Positions 40,976 through 50,038 are shown, counted from the stretch's first letter. The stretch is DNA of 64,000 nucleotides from Bin87 sp965261925 (GCA_965261925.1 OZ253486.1:2232001-2296000); one strand, 5' to 3'. Numbers and translations are program-made. Notes: generated from the letters alone by a model not told the origin.

Positions 40976-42409
40976 TCACGCGTACAAGCCTGCCGTGTGG
41001 GCGACCGGGTGCGCTGATGGGCGCCAGTAACTCCCGTCGGGGAATATCTTGCCGGGGTTGAGCCGGTTTTCCGGGGCAAACGCTTCCCTTACCCGCTGCA
41101 TTGCTTCCATGTCTGCCTCGGTGTACACCAACGGCATGAACTCTTTCTTTTCCAACCCGATCCCGTGTTCTCCGCTCAGGGTGCCTCCCAGCAGTGCGCA
41201 CTCTTCCATCAGCTCCGCGGCCGCTGCCATCGCGCTTTCCATAACACCTGGCTCGCGAGCATCGAACAACATGCAGGGATGCAGGTTGCCGTCGCCGGCG
41301 TGGAACACGTTGGCTATGGTGATGCCGTAGCGTTCGCTCACCTCGCTCACCTTTCGGAGCATGTGCGTCAGGCGGGTTCGCGGCACCACGCCGTCCACCA
41401 GGTAGTAGTTCGGTGCGATGGTGCCGAACGCTCCGAACGCCGTCTTCCGACCCACCCACAGGCGCTCCCTCTCGGCGTCGTCCTCGGCGACCCTGACGTC
41501 GGCGGCGCCAGTATCCCACAGCGCCGCTTCAACCTCCCCGCTGACTTCGTCCACCTCTTCGTTCAGCCCTTCCAGTTCGATCAACAGCACCGCGCCGGCA
41601 TCGTTCGGATACCCCGCGTCGGTGACGTTTTGCACCGCTTTGATGCTGAGCGCGTCGATCATCTCCAGCGCCGCCGGAACAATCCCGTGTCCGATCACCG
41701 CCGACACCGCAGTGCACGCCGAATCGATGTCCGGGAAGATACCTAGGAACGTCCGCACCGTCTCCGGTAATGGCAACAACCTGACCAGTATCTTGGTAGT
41801 GATGCCGAACGTGCCCTCGGAACCCACGAACACACCGCGAAGGTCGTAACCCGGTGCCTCTCGTGCCATGCTGCCCAGGTGCACCACTTCCCCGTCTTCC
41901 AGCACTACCTCCATCCCGATGACGTGGTTGGTGGTCGCTCCGTACGCCAGGCAGTGCGGTCCTCCCGCGTTCTCGGCGATGTTCCCGCCCAGGCTGCACG
42001 CCCTCTGGCTCGAAGGGTCGGGAGCGTAGCGCATCCCGAACCTACGCACATGGTTGTCCAGGTCAAGGTTTATCACGCCCGGTTCGACCAACGCCGTGCG
42101 GTTCACCGTGTCGACGTTCAGGATGCGGTCCATTCTTGGGAACGCGATCTGCAACCCGTCCGGCGGCGTGATCGCCCCACCGCTCAGGCCAGTTCCGCTC
42201 CCGCGACCCACCACGGTTACGCCGGCCTCATAGGCCAGCTGCATAACCTGGCTGACTTGCTGCGTGTCGGCCGGCAAAACGACCGCCCGTGGCATCGAGC
42301 GGTCGACAGAGCCGTCGTACTCGTAGACCAGCAAGTCTTCCCGGTGCGCGATCACATAATCGTCACCGACGACGGCACGAATGCTTGCCAGGAGGTCGTT
42401 GCTGGTCAA
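40976..42409 (-). CDS. glcD: glycolate oxidase FAD-linked subunit
   Basis: The catalytic flavoprotein of glycolate oxidase, oxidising glycolate to glyoxylate. It has 477 residues. The FAD-binding PP-loop motif is VVGRGSGTGLSGGAITPP; DPSSQRACSLGGNIAENAGG is the conserved PCMH segment. The C-terminal half includes LTHMLRKVSEVSERYGITIA and HAGDGNLHPCMLFDARE, and GGTLSGEHGIGLEKKEFM (conserved HGIG) near the C-terminus. The start is TTG at 42409, 7 nt downstream of the NHL gene. It is followed after 49 nt by glcE, so the order is NHL-glcD-glcE-glcF. Confidence 0.92.
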   Translation of the reverse strand: MTSNDLLASIRAVVGDDYVIAHREDLLVYEYDGSVDRSMPRAVVLPADTQQVSQVMQLAYEAGVTVVGRGSGTGLSGGAITPPDGLQIAFPRMDRILNVDTVNRTALVEPGVINLDLDNHVRRFGMRYAPDPSSQRACSLGGNIAENAGGPHCLAYGATTNHVIGMEVVLEDGEVVHLGSMAREAPGYDLRGVFVGSEGTFGITTKILVRLLPLPETVRTFLGIFPDIDSACTAVSAVIGHGIVPAALEMIDALSIKAVQNVTDAGYPNDAGAVLLIELEGLNEEVDEVSGEVEAALWDTGAADVRVAEDDAERERLWVGRKTAFGAFGTIAPNYYLVDGVVPRTRLTHMLRKVSEVSERYGITIANVFHAGDGNLHPCMLFDAREPGVMESAMAAAAELMEECALLGGTLSGEHGIGLEKKEFMPLVYTEADMEAMQRVREAFAPENRLNPGKIFPDGSYWRPSAHPVAHTAGLYA

Positions 42410-42416
42410 AGTCTGG

Positions 42417-43451
42417 TCAGTCCTTCCGACGCTGGTACACCTGGATCCGGTGCCGGTTGGCCTCCACGACGAACAGTTTCTCCTCGGGGTCCAACCGGAG
42501 CGACACCGGCCCCCAGAAGTACGGTTCCGTTTGCGCGGAGATCAGGTACGGCGTGTCCAGGTGGTCCGGCAGATCCGGCACCAAGTTGGCTATCTGACGG
42601 GTGTTGTACTCGTCTGGGTTCACTGACATGAAGTCCTGAGCCCACTTGGACAGCGTGGCCTGCCCCCGAAGCGACTGAACGAATTTTCCATCCGAGTCCA
42701 ACAACAGGACTCGTTCGTTGCCCCAGTCGGCCACGTAGATGTATCCCTCGGAATCCACCGCAACCGCCGAAGGCCGGCTGAACTCGCCTTCACCCGTGCC
42801 GGACGAGCCGTAGGTTGCCAGGTGCTGGCCGTCCTTGGTGAACTTCTGCACCCGGTCGTTTCGCCAGTCCGCGACGTACACATTCCCCGCAGTGTCCAGG
42901 GTCAGACCCCAGGGCATGTTAAACTGACCCGGTCCCTCTCCTTGCTCTCCCCAATGGGATATCGGTTCGCCTTCCGACGTGAACCGCTGCACTCGGTGGT
43001 TGTACTGTTCGGCAACGTACACCGTTCCATCCGCAGCCACGGCGACCCCCGCCGGGCCGTTCAACTGTCCGGCGCCGTCACCTTTCTCACCCCACATCCT
43101 GATGAAGTCGCCGTCAGTGTCGAACACCGTCACTCGGTGCAGGTGCTCGTCGGTGAGGTGGATACGCTGGTCGGCGCTGATGGTCATGCTGATGGGCAGC
43201 ATCCACTGGCCCTCGCCACGCCCCGTACCCTTGCTGAACTCTCCCAGGTACTCCTCGTCCCAGTTGAGCACTCCGATGCGGATGAGTGCGGTCCGTGCCG
43301 CGTCGGCATGGTTGAGCACCATGATACGCCCGTCCTTGGTGAAGGCGCAGTCGTAAGGGTTGATGAACCCCCGACCGCTCTGGTTGGTGGTGACGCCGAT
43401 GGTTTTCAAGTATTCCATCGGGCCGGCGCTGACCGCAGTCGCGGTAGTCAT
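42417..43451 (-). CDS. NHL-repeat beta-propeller protein
   Basis: A 344-residue protein with about five or six NHL blades. Repeating units such as LNGPAGVAVAADGTVYVAEQ, NHRVQRF, FNMPWGLTLDTAGNVYVADW, NDRVQKF and FSRPSAVAVDSEGYIYVADW, NERVLLL are visible from about residue 110 on. There is no signal peptide, so it is probably cytoplasmic. The function is unknown; NHL propellers bind proteins or ligands. Its 7-nt spacing to glcD suggests cotranscription with the glycolate oxidase genes, an association I cannot explain. Confidence 0.85.
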   Translation of the reverse strand: MTTATAVSAGPMEYLKTIGVTTNQSGRGFINPYDCAFTKDGRIMVLNHADAARTALIRIGVLNWDEEYLGEFSKGTGRGEGQWMLPISMTISADQRIHLTDEHLHRVTVFDTDGDFIRMWGEKGDGAGQLNGPAGVAVAADGTVYVAEQYNHRVQRFTSEGEPISHWGEQGEGPGQFNMPWGLTLDTAGNVYVADWRNDRVQKFTKDGQHLATYGSSGTGEGEFSRPSAVAVDSEGYIYVADWGNERVLLLDSDGKFVQSLRGQATLSKWAQDFMSVNPDEYNTRQIANLVPDLPDHLDTPYLISAQTEPYFWGPVSLRLDPEEKLFVVEANRHRIQVYQRRKD

Positions 43452-43473
43452 TGCAGCCTCTCCTGTTTTGCGT

Positions 43474-43496
43474 AGGGGCGAATATCATTCGCCCCT
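43474..43496. repeat. dispersed palindrome, copy 1
   Basis: aggggcgaat (43474-43483) pairs with attcgcccct (43487-43496), loop atc. The same palindrome occurs at 57779-57800. Here it lies in the 75-bp gap between the NHL gene (start 43451) and the DUF1800 gene (stop 43527), so it could also terminate the latter's transcript. Confidence 0.75.
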
Positions 43497-43526
43497 GCAA
43501 TCCTTTGCTCGGCGTTGTCGTCGATG

Positions 43527-44942
43527 CTATGCCAGTTGATACTCCCGCGTGGCCGTCAGCAGCCGAAGCAGGTTGGCGATGCGCTGATCGTCCGCCTCCG
43601 TGCGCGAGCCTTCCCTGAGGTCGGCAGGGCCCTGCTCGCTGGCAAATTCCTGGATCGATGTCGCGGTCAATTCGGACAACTCCAGCGGTCCGATCAGATC
43701 CGCGCAGCCGGCCACCTGTTCTTCCGGTGACAGTACGCCGTCGCTCTGGCGTGCCATCCGGTCGATTATCGCCTTGACGCCCGGGTTATCCGGATCGCCC
43801 AGTTCCTGTCCTACGAAGTTGACCCGTTCCACCAGCGCTCCGCTGTCGATCCACTCGGCGCCTTCGTGCCAGCCTTCCACGCTGGGCGGCTGGAAGATGC
43901 CCTGGCCCATGTACATGCTCTGCCGGGCCAGTTGATCGGCGCCGAACGTGGGCTCCTGGTAGGTGCCCGCCATGCGCACCGCGCCGACAACCAACTCCAC
44001 CGGGCCCTTGACCCGGGCGAACCTGGCGTCGTCCGACTTGAAGTAGTCGGAGTTGAACAGCGTGCGTAGCACGGAGCGGATTTCGTACTTAGATTCGAAG
44101 TACGACGCCATCATGTCGTTGATGACCGCTTCGGCAGCATCGCCGACCTCGTCGGCCGCGAAATATTGGAGCAGGCGGGTGCTGATGAACCGCGCCGTCG
44201 CCTCTTGCTGGACGATGATGTCGATGATGTCGTCACCGTTGAAGTTGCCGGTGTGACCCAGGAACGTTTTTTCGCCGTCGTCGTGGTCGTAGTCCCGGTA
44301 GTTGAAGTGCCAGTTGATCCGGCTGTAAGGCCAAATCGAGTCGCGGCTGGCCCGGGTCGACATATACTCAGCGTTGCCCAGCGTCCAGCCAGTGAACGCG
44401 CGGGCGCATTCCTTGATGTCGTCCTCGGTGTAGTTGCCCACGCCCATGGAGAACAGTTCCAGCAACTCGCGTCCGTAATTCTCGTTGATGTTGTCCCGGT
44501 GGTTGTCGTGGTTGTCCAACCAGATGATCATGGCCGGGTCCTTCGACAGCTCCACCAACATGGTCCGGAAGGAACCCAGTGAGTGGCGACGGAACGTGTT
44601 GATCTGGTTCACCAGCGCGCTGGCCTGGTTCAACTTGGAGTAGCCGGTGGCGAAAAGCCCGTGCCAGAACAGGGCCAGTTTCTCCTCAAGCTGGTTTTCG
44701 GTGGTGACCATCCGATACATCCAGTATGCCCCGGCGCTGTTCAGCTCGCGCATCTCGGCCATCTCGGAGTGGTAGCGCCGGATTACGTCGTCCGGCATCA
44801 CGTTGGCGTTTCCCGGGATGAGCAGGTCTTCGACCACGTTCTCGTAACCGTGGTCTACCAACTGCTCCAGTTCGTCCCGGCTCGCGCCGAAGCCGGCTCG
44901 CCGCATCAGGTGCGCCATCAGGGCAATATCGGCATTGCTCAT
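43527..44942 (-). CDS. DUF1800 domain-containing protein
   Basis: A 471-residue protein. The N-terminal ALMAHLMRRAGFGASRDELE and LALFWHGLFATG motifs, ELLELFSMGVGNYTEDDIKE and CARAFTGWTLGNAEYMSTRA are hallmarks of DUF1800. The function is unknown; genes of this family nearly always neighbour a DUF1501 gene, as here (51 bp upstream). No signal peptide is seen, although many members are exported. It starts at an ATG at 44942. Confidence 0.9.
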   Translation of the reverse strand: MSNADIALMAHLMRRAGFGASRDELEQLVDHGYENVVEDLLIPGNANVMPDDVIRRYHSEMAEMRELNSAGAYWMYRMVTTENQLEEKLALFWHGLFATGYSKLNQASALVNQINTFRRHSLGSFRTMLVELSKDPAMIIWLDNHDNHRDNINENYGRELLELFSMGVGNYTEDDIKECARAFTGWTLGNAEYMSTRASRDSIWPYSRINWHFNYRDYDHDDGEKTFLGHTGNFNGDDIIDIIVQQEATARFISTRLLQYFAADEVGDAAEAVINDMMASYFESKYEIRSVLRTLFNSDYFKSDDARFARVKGPVELVVGAVRMAGTYQEPTFGADQLARQSMYMGQGIFQPPSVEGWHEGAEWIDSGALVERVNFVGQELGDPDNPGVKAIIDRMARQSDGVLSPEEQVAGCADLIGPLELSELTATSIQEFASEQGPADLREGSRTEADDQRIANLLRLLTATREYQLA

Positions 44943-44993
44943 AATTGCCTCCGCAAGGTCTGTGTCAAAAGGTTCCTCTGCTGGGACAGCGGG

Positions 44994-46124
44994 CTAGCTG
45001 CGGATGAAGTCCCACTGCTCGAACTGGCCGTTCACAATGGAAACCGGGTCCAGGCCCAGCCACTGATCCGCAATTGTGGAGTAGGTGGACCGGAAGTCGT
45101 TGTTCCAGTGCAGGTCACCGTCCAGCTGGTCCTGGTCGGCCAGTGACGGATACTGTCCGAAGAGGCCACCGTTGACCTGGTTGCCAATGATGAAGGCGGT
45201 GCCACCGGAGCCGTGATCGGTGCCGGTACCGTTGTCCCTGACCCTGCGGCCGAACTCGGTCCAAACCAGCACGATGGCATCGTCTCCGCGTCCGTGCTCT
45301 TCCAGGTCGGCCATGAAGTCGCTGACCGCGCCGGAGACCTGGGTCCAGAGGCCACCGTGAACCTTGATTTCGTCACCGTGGGTGTCGAAACTGCCGTGCT
45401 GCGTGTAATAGATGCGCGTGCCCAGATCGGCGGTCATCACCTGCGCCACGTTCTTGAGAGACTGGGCGATGGGGTTTTCCGCGTATTCCACCGATGAGGA
45501 ATACTGTTCGGGGGCGGTGCGGAGAATGTCCGCGCCTTTCAGGGCGTCCCGGCCGGTTTGCCCCAGGTATTCCATTACGGCGCCCTGGATGGTGCCGCCA
45601 TACATCTTGCCGAAGGCGTCCAGGCAGAGGCCGCGAATTCGCTCTTCTTCCACGTCCGGGAACAGGCCGTAGGTTTCCAGGTTGCCCACTGAGGCAACCG
45701 GGACTCCCGACGCGCCCATGGAGCGGGGGAGGCCACGGCCGAAGTTGACGCCGGTGATTACATTCTGCCCACTGGGATCCAGGTCGCGAATGACTCGGCC
45801 CAGCCAGCCCTCGGTGGCAATCTTTTCCGGCTCGCACGTATGCCAGATGTCCATGCTGCGGAAGTGCGAACGGGTCGGGTTGGGGTACCCGATGCCGTTG
45901 ATGACCGCGACCTTCCCCTCGTCCCACAGCGCCTTGACCGGCGCCATATTCGGATTGAACCCAAGCTGCCCGTCAATGGGGATAACCTGGTCCGTCGGAA
46001 TCCCGACGTTGGGCCGAAAATCGTAGTAATGTCCGTCGGCATACGGAATTACGGTATTCATAGGGTCATTCGCGCCGGTCAATTGGATTACGACCAAAGA
46101 CCGCTCATTCTTGGTTGTGGTCAT
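44994..46124 (-). CDS. DUF1501 domain-containing protein
   Basis: A 376-residue protein in the alkaline-phosphatase-like superfamily. VVIQLTGANDPMNTVIPYAD, YTQHGSFDTHGDEIKVHGGL and WTEFGRRVRDNGTGTDHGSG (metal-site-like residues) are typical. No Tat signal is present, unlike many members. It is first in the pair with DUF1800 and so probably transcribed together. Function not established. Confidence 0.9.
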   Translation of the reverse strand: MTTTKNERSLVVIQLTGANDPMNTVIPYADGHYYDFRPNVGIPTDQVIPIDGQLGFNPNMAPVKALWDEGKVAVINGIGYPNPTRSHFRSMDIWHTCEPEKIATEGWLGRVIRDLDPSGQNVITGVNFGRGLPRSMGASGVPVASVGNLETYGLFPDVEEERIRGLCLDAFGKMYGGTIQGAVMEYLGQTGRDALKGADILRTAPEQYSSSVEYAENPIAQSLKNVAQVMTADLGTRIYYTQHGSFDTHGDEIKVHGGLWTQVSGAVSDFMADLEEHGRGDDAIVLVWTEFGRRVRDNGTGTDHGSGGTAFIIGNQVNGGLFGQYPSLADQDQLDGDLHWNNDFRSTYSTIADQWLGLDPVSIVNGQFEQWDFIRS

Positions 46125-46401
46125 CGCGAAAGGGCCTCCTTAGTGAAGCGCAGCGCAAAGCGCCAGCGCAGGTTTGGCTGATGCTCACATTTTAAGGTGC
46201 GCACCCCGGCGTGTCAACGTAAAACGCACTGCCGGAGCGCACCGGAAAGCGGTACGATAATATCTCCGGGGGAGCCGTTGCCGTTACAGCCTCCTGCGCC
46301 GTTACTGATTCCTGTCAATCCCGTGACTGAGGCCGGTACCGCCGTCCCTCCTCATGTTCCAAGGCTCGCGCGCTTGGCAATCACGCGTGCCCCATCGCAT
46401 T

Positions 46402-46438
46402 AAAACTGTCATTGCGAGCGAAGCGTGACAATCTCGTT
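46402..46438. repeat. dispersed 37-bp intergenic repeat, copy 2
   Basis: aaaactgtcattgcgagcga through caatctcgtt, matching 37354-37390 over its full length with a few changes. Lies between the DUF1501 start and the leuB promoter. Confidence 0.75.
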
Positions 46439-46552
46439 GGCGGATATGTCATCGTGCCAGTAGCGGGACTGCCCGGTTGAACTACTTCTTGGATGGACAG
46501 ATCGGGTACGTGCGAGGCGCTCCCCGCGTTTGATACCCCCTCAGCCATCGGC

Positions 46553-46558
46553 TATACT
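46553..46558 (+). promoter_or_regulatory. -10 element upstream of leuB
   Basis: TATACT (46553-46558), one base from the consensus, 75 nt before the leuB ATG. No convincing -35 was seen. The leader has no obvious leucine-rich peptide. Confidence 0.4.
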
Positions 46559-46633
46559 ACGCGCCGCCCCGTGCCCGGCGCGATTCAACGCCAAACAATC
46601 GGGGACGCCACATCAATCGGAGCTGTTGGCAAC

Positions 46634-47725
46634 ATGGATTTCAATATCGCCGTGCTCGGCGGAGACGGTATCGGTCCCGAGGTCACTGCCGAGGGTGTCA
46701 AGGCCATGCAGGCCGTTGGCCGGGCATTCGGACACAACTTCACCCTAGAGTACGGTGACGTCGGCGGCATATCCATCGACAGACACGGTACGCCCCTGAC
46801 CGATGGCGTCCGCGAGCTGGCCACTTCCGCCGATGCTGTCCTGTTCGGCGCGGTTGGCGGCCCCAAGTGGGACGATCCGTCCGCTCCGACCCGACCCGAA
46901 GATGGTCTGCTCGCCCTTCGCGCTCACCTTAACGTGTTTGCCAACATTCGGCCCGTCAAGGTCTATCCGGAGCTTACCGACTCCAGCGTGCTGAAACCCC
47001 ACGTCCTCGAGGGCGTGGACATGGTCGTCGTTCGCGAGCTCACGGGCGGTCTCTACTACGCTCAGCCCAAGGGGCGCACCCAGACTCCCCAGGGCATCGT
47101 GGGCGTCGACACCATGCGTTACTCCGAATCCGAGATCGAGCGGGTTCTTCGCGTCGGTTTCGAGTTGGCTCGTGGTCGGCGCGGCAAGCTGACCTCAGTG
47201 GACAAGGCCAACGTCCTTGAAACCTCCCGCCTCTGGCGCGCCACCGCCACCCGCCTCGCCGACGAATATCCCGACGTTGAGCTGGAACACGCCCTTGTCG
47301 ACGCCTGCGCCATGCAGATCGTCCTACGTCCCGCCTCCTACGATGTGATCGTCGCCGAAAACACCTTCGGCGACATCCTCACCGACGAGGCCGCCATCCT
47401 GGCCGCCTCAATGGGCCTGCTGCCCTCAGCTAGCCTCTCTGGCGTTCCCGAAGCCGGCGCACGGACCCCCGGCTTCTACGAACCTATCCACGGCACCGCG
47501 CCCGATATTGCCGGCCAGGGTATCGCCAATCCCTGCGGCTCAATCCTCAGTGCCGCCATGATGCTCCGCTACTCGCTGGGCCTGACCGAGGAAGCTGCCG
47601 CTGTCGACCGCGCCGTCCAAACTGTCCTCGAGCAGGGCTACCGGACGGCTGACATCGCTACCGCCGGCGACGCCGCGACGGGAACCACCCAGATGGGTGA
47701 CCTCGTCGCCAACGCCATCGGCTAG
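46634..47725 (+). CDS. leuB: 3-isopropylmalate dehydrogenase
   Basis: Oxidatively decarboxylates 3-isopropylmalate in leucine synthesis. It has 363 residues. IAVLGGDGIGPEVTAEGVKA, the substrate-binding LKPHVLEGVDMVVVRELTGG, GGLYYAQPKGRTQTP, the metal-binding VAENTFGDILTDEAAILAAS (Asp) and FYEPIHGTAPDIAGQGIANP are hallmarks of the family. The ATG at 46634 is chosen; the frame extends upstream through the promoter region but does not match the family. Its 3' end overlaps the antiporter gene by 29 nt. leuA/C/D are not in the window. Confidence 0.95.
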   Translation: MDFNIAVLGGDGIGPEVTAEGVKAMQAVGRAFGHNFTLEYGDVGGISIDRHGTPLTDGVRELATSADAVLFGAVGGPKWDDPSAPTRPEDGLLALRAHLNVFANIRPVKVYPELTDSSVLKPHVLEGVDMVVVRELTGGLYYAQPKGRTQTPQGIVGVDTMRYSESEIERVLRVGFELARGRRGKLTSVDKANVLETSRLWRATATRLADEYPDVELEHALVDACAMQIVLRPASYDVIVAENTFGDILTDEAAILAASMGLLPSASLSGVPEAGARTPGFYEPIHGTAPDIAGQGIANPCGSILSAAMMLRYSLGLTEEAAAVDRAVQTVLEQGYRTADIATAGDAATGTTQMGDLVANAIG

Positions 47726-48761
47726 GGCATCCGGCACGTCGAACGTGTTCAACCTTCTGGGCAGCGTCGGCCTGACGGTCGCGATCCTGGTCTTCCTGGC
47801 TAGCGCGGTAGCCGTGATCTTTCTCGGCGTGCAACTCGCTCGCTACGGCGACGCTCTGGCATCCCTGACCGGATGGGGTCGGCTCTTCGTGGGCAGCATC
47901 CTCGTTGCCCTGGCCACGTCGCTGCCGGAACTGTCCAACAACATCACCGCCGTCCGCATCGATAACCCTGAGCTGGCTCTCGGTAACGTCGTCGGCGCCA
48001 ACATGGTGAACATGTTCACCATGGGCATGGTTGCTCTGGTGTTCGGCGGGCGACGATTCCTGCAGCGCGTGGCTCCGGAACAGGGCTACCTCATCGTCCT
48101 GGCCGCCATTTTGACCGGCTTGGCCGTGCTGTTCGCCGCAGTGCGGAACGATGTCAACATCTGGCAGATCGGGGTGTCTTCGATCATCCTGCTGATCGTC
48201 TATACGATCGGGATGTGGATTGTCTATAAACGCCGCCCGGCCGACGCCGCCGACGATCAGGAGGAAGAGGTCAGTATCACTCTCAGCCGCGCTTGGCTCA
48301 TGTTCGGCCTGGTGTCGCTCGGCGTGATCGTCGCCGGTGTGTTCCTTGCCCAGAGCGTTGACCGGGTGGCAGACTTGACCGGCATCTCGTCCGGAGTGTT
48401 GGGTATCCTGGCAGTGTCTATCGTCACGACCATGCCCGAGGCCTCAGCCGCCGTTGCCGCAGCCCGCATGGGCGCCGCCGACCTCGGCGTTGCCGGCCTC
48501 TACGGGAGCTGCGTGTTCAACGTTACAATCCTCGCCTTCGCCGACCCCTTCTATCGTAACGGAATCGTCCTCAACAGCTCGCAGCCCGAGCACTTCGTTG
48601 CTGGCATTATTGCCGTGGGTCTGATCCTGTTCGGCGGATTGTTGCTCTGGGGCCGCAGCCGGTTGCCCCAGCCCGTGATCGTGGCCGGGCTGGCGGTGAT
48701 GGCCGGAGTCTACATTGCGGGCGCGATTTGGGTCGCCATGCTCGGCGCCCCCGCTGCCTAG
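47697..48761 (+). CDS. sodium/calcium exchanger family protein
   Basis: CaCA-family antiporter of up to 354 residues, predicted to move Ca2+ against Na+ or H+ across the inner membrane. About ten hydrophobic segments. Two inverted alpha repeats: VGSILVALATSLPELSNNIT and SIVTTMPEASAAVAAARMGA, each with the G-S-x(n)-T-(S/T)-x-P-E pattern and conserved acidic residues. The GTG at 47697 lies inside leuB; a GTG at about 47743 is an alternative and would remove the overlap. The tail overlaps the convergent JAMM gene by 4 nt. Confidence 0.85.
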   Translation: MTSSPTPSARASGTSNVFNLLGSVGLTVAILVFLASAVAVIFLGVQLARYGDALASLTGWGRLFVGSILVALATSLPELSNNITAVRIDNPELALGNVVGANMVNMFTMGMVALVFGGRRFLQRVAPEQGYLIVLAAILTGLAVLFAAVRNDVNIWQIGVSSIILLIVYTIGMWIVYKRRPADAADDQEEEVSITLSRAWLMFGLVSLGVIVAGVFLAQSVDRVADLTGISSGVLGILAVSIVTTMPEASAAVAAARMGAADLGVAGLYGSCVFNVTILAFADPFYRNGIVLNSSQPEHFVAGIIAVGLILFGGLLLWGRSRLPQPVIVAGLAVMAGVYIAGAIWVAMLGAPAA

Positions 48762-49246
48762 ATTTCGGCCCCAGGAAAGCGGGCCAGCTCGACGAATCCG
48801 CCCGCGCCGTCATCCCAGTCGAATAACGCCGCTTCCACCACCCGTTCGCCGTCGATTCCCACCACCAACTGCTGCACTGGATAGGCCGGTCCGTCCCCCC
48901 ACGGACTGGCCGCCACCGTCCGGTCGGTTTCGGAAAGATAAGCCCGCCCGTTGGGATGCGAATGATAAATGATGCGCGCCGGCGCCTCCGTATCCAGGCT
49001 GCTGTTCAGCTCCAGCAGGTCTTCCGTGCTGAAAACGTATGCTGATTCCGCCGTGCGCTCCGCTACGGTGGGATGATTGCCGGACGCCTGGTCATTGACC
49101 ACTGGCCTGATTTCGCTCACCGAGGCCCCGCCGGCCGGACCGCTCAGCCATCCGCAACACTCCGCCGGAAAGGATTTCCGCGCTTGCCGCAATACTGCTT
49201 CCATGATTTCTGCCGGAATTTGCAGCGGTTCGCCAAAATTGGCCAT
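48758..49246 (-). CDS. JAMM/MPN+ metalloprotease
   Basis: A 162-residue zinc metalloprotease of the Mov34/MPN+ (JAB1) type. The complete signature is present: E29 in FPAECCGWLSG and HxHx7Sx2D as H95, H97, S105 and D108 in IIYHSHPNGRAYLSETDRT. Bacterial members process ubiquitin-like sulfur carriers, act on C-terminal tails, or have roles in cysteine synthesis. No MoaD/ThiS-like carrier gene is adjacent. It is divergent from the zinc-ribbon gene at 49406, sharing a regulatory region. Confidence 0.88.
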   Translation of the reverse strand: MANFGEPLQIPAEIMEAVLRQARKSFPAECCGWLSGPAGGASVSEIRPVVNDQASGNHPTVAERTAESAYVFSTEDLLELNSSLDTEAPARIIYHSHPNGRAYLSETDRTVAASPWGDGPAYPVQQLVVGIDGERVVEAALFDWDDGAGGFVELARFPGAEI

Positions 49247-49257
49247 TAAACCCCCTT

Positions 49258-49342
49258 GTTACGAAAACCGTAACCTGATATTCTAATTCGGCCGTAATTG
49301 ACTGGTTTACCGTAACACTCCGGTAATACAGTAGCGGTAAAC
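49258..49342. promoter_or_regulatory. cluster of CCGTAA/TTACGG sites in a divergent promoter region
   Basis: Between the JAMM gene and the zinc-ribbon gene lie a palindrome GTTACGAAAACCGTAAC (49258-49274), CCGTAAT at 49292, CCGTAAC at 49310, CGGTAAT at 49321 and CGGTAAAC at 49335. GTTTACCG (49305-49312) and CGGTAAAC (49335-49342) form an 8-bp inverted repeat. This looks like a multi-site operator; no regulator is identified. Confidence 0.5.
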
Positions 49343-49405
49343 TGAAATCACAGACCGGCAGCCCGCCCCGCCGACCATGGCGACGACCACGAACAGGATG
49401 GAGAA

Positions 49406-49624
49406 ATGCAGACCCTAACCCGCAACTCTTTGAAGCTCAAGGCGTGCCCCCGATGCGGCGGCGATGTTTGCCGTATGAGGGACACTTTCGGAGTGTACCA
49501 CCAGTGCGCCCAATGCGGCCGCGAAATCCGCCGCGTGGCCTCCAGCCCGGTCACAGCCACCACGATCGCCACCATGGAAGCACCATCGAATCCGCCCCAC
49601 CATCGCGAAAAGATGATGGCCTGA
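49406..49624 (+). CDS. small zinc-ribbon protein, copy 1
   Basis: A 72-residue protein with C14-x2-C17 and C34-x2-C37 in LKACPRCGGDVCRMRDTF and YHQCAQCGREIRRV, a rubredoxin-like knuckle pair that should bind one zinc ion. It has a low-complexity tail. It starts at an ATG with GGATGGAG upstream. It is paralogous to the gene 175 bp downstream. The function is unknown; the fold occurs in small transcription-related and RNA-binding proteins. Confidence 0.72.
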   Translation: MQTLTRNSLKLKACPRCGGDVCRMRDTFGVYHQCAQCGREIRRVASSPVTATTIATMEAPSNPPHHREKMMA

Positions 49625-49798
49625 CCAGAATCCCGAGCACAAGCAACCGTAGGCAGCGGCTTCGGACTTGGCTCCGAGGCCGCAATTCTTTTAACACCGC
49701 ACCTCGACTGTAGCGACGACCGCGCACCAAGCTATTCCAACCGCGTTTGCACCGCCACGACTGGCGGCCACCACATCCCGTTGGGTCAAGGAGATGAG

Positions 49799-50038
49799 AT
49801 GATGGAGAGCACACTGAACCGGGAACGATCTGTCCGGGGCGCACGCCGCCAGCGCATGGGTCTGGGCTCCTGCCCCCATTGCGGCGGCGACGTGCGCCAT
49901 GTCCGCGACATCTACGGCGATTACCGCCAGTGCCTGCAGTGCAGCCGGGAAATCCCGGCGGACCCCGCTCCCGTGATGGGGGCCGCGCCGGTTGCCCCTC
50001 GGGCCACGCCGAAATCCGATGAATTGCTGGCCGCCTGA
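49799..50038 (+). CDS. small zinc-ribbon protein, copy 2
   Basis: A 79-residue paralogue of the preceding gene. C25-x2-C28 and C45-x2-C48 in LGSCPHCGGDVRHVRDIYGD and YRQCLQCSREIP. The shared pattern is CPxCGGDVxxxxDxxGxYxQCxQCxREI. The start is ATG 49799 or 49802, both after AAGGAG (49788-49793); a TTG at 49781 is in frame. The tail, VAPRATPKSDELLAA, differs from copy 1. Function unknown. Confidence 0.72.
   Translation: MMESTLNRERSVRGARRQRMGLGSCPHCGGDVRHVRDIYGDYRQCLQCSREIPADPAPVMGAAPVAPRATPKSDELLAA

Noticed and set aside
49406..50038. CRISPR array or tandem repeat at the zinc-ribbon genes
   Set aside because: The two copies are paralogous genes with different tails, not direct repeats with unique spacers; no CRISPR-like array was seen in the window.
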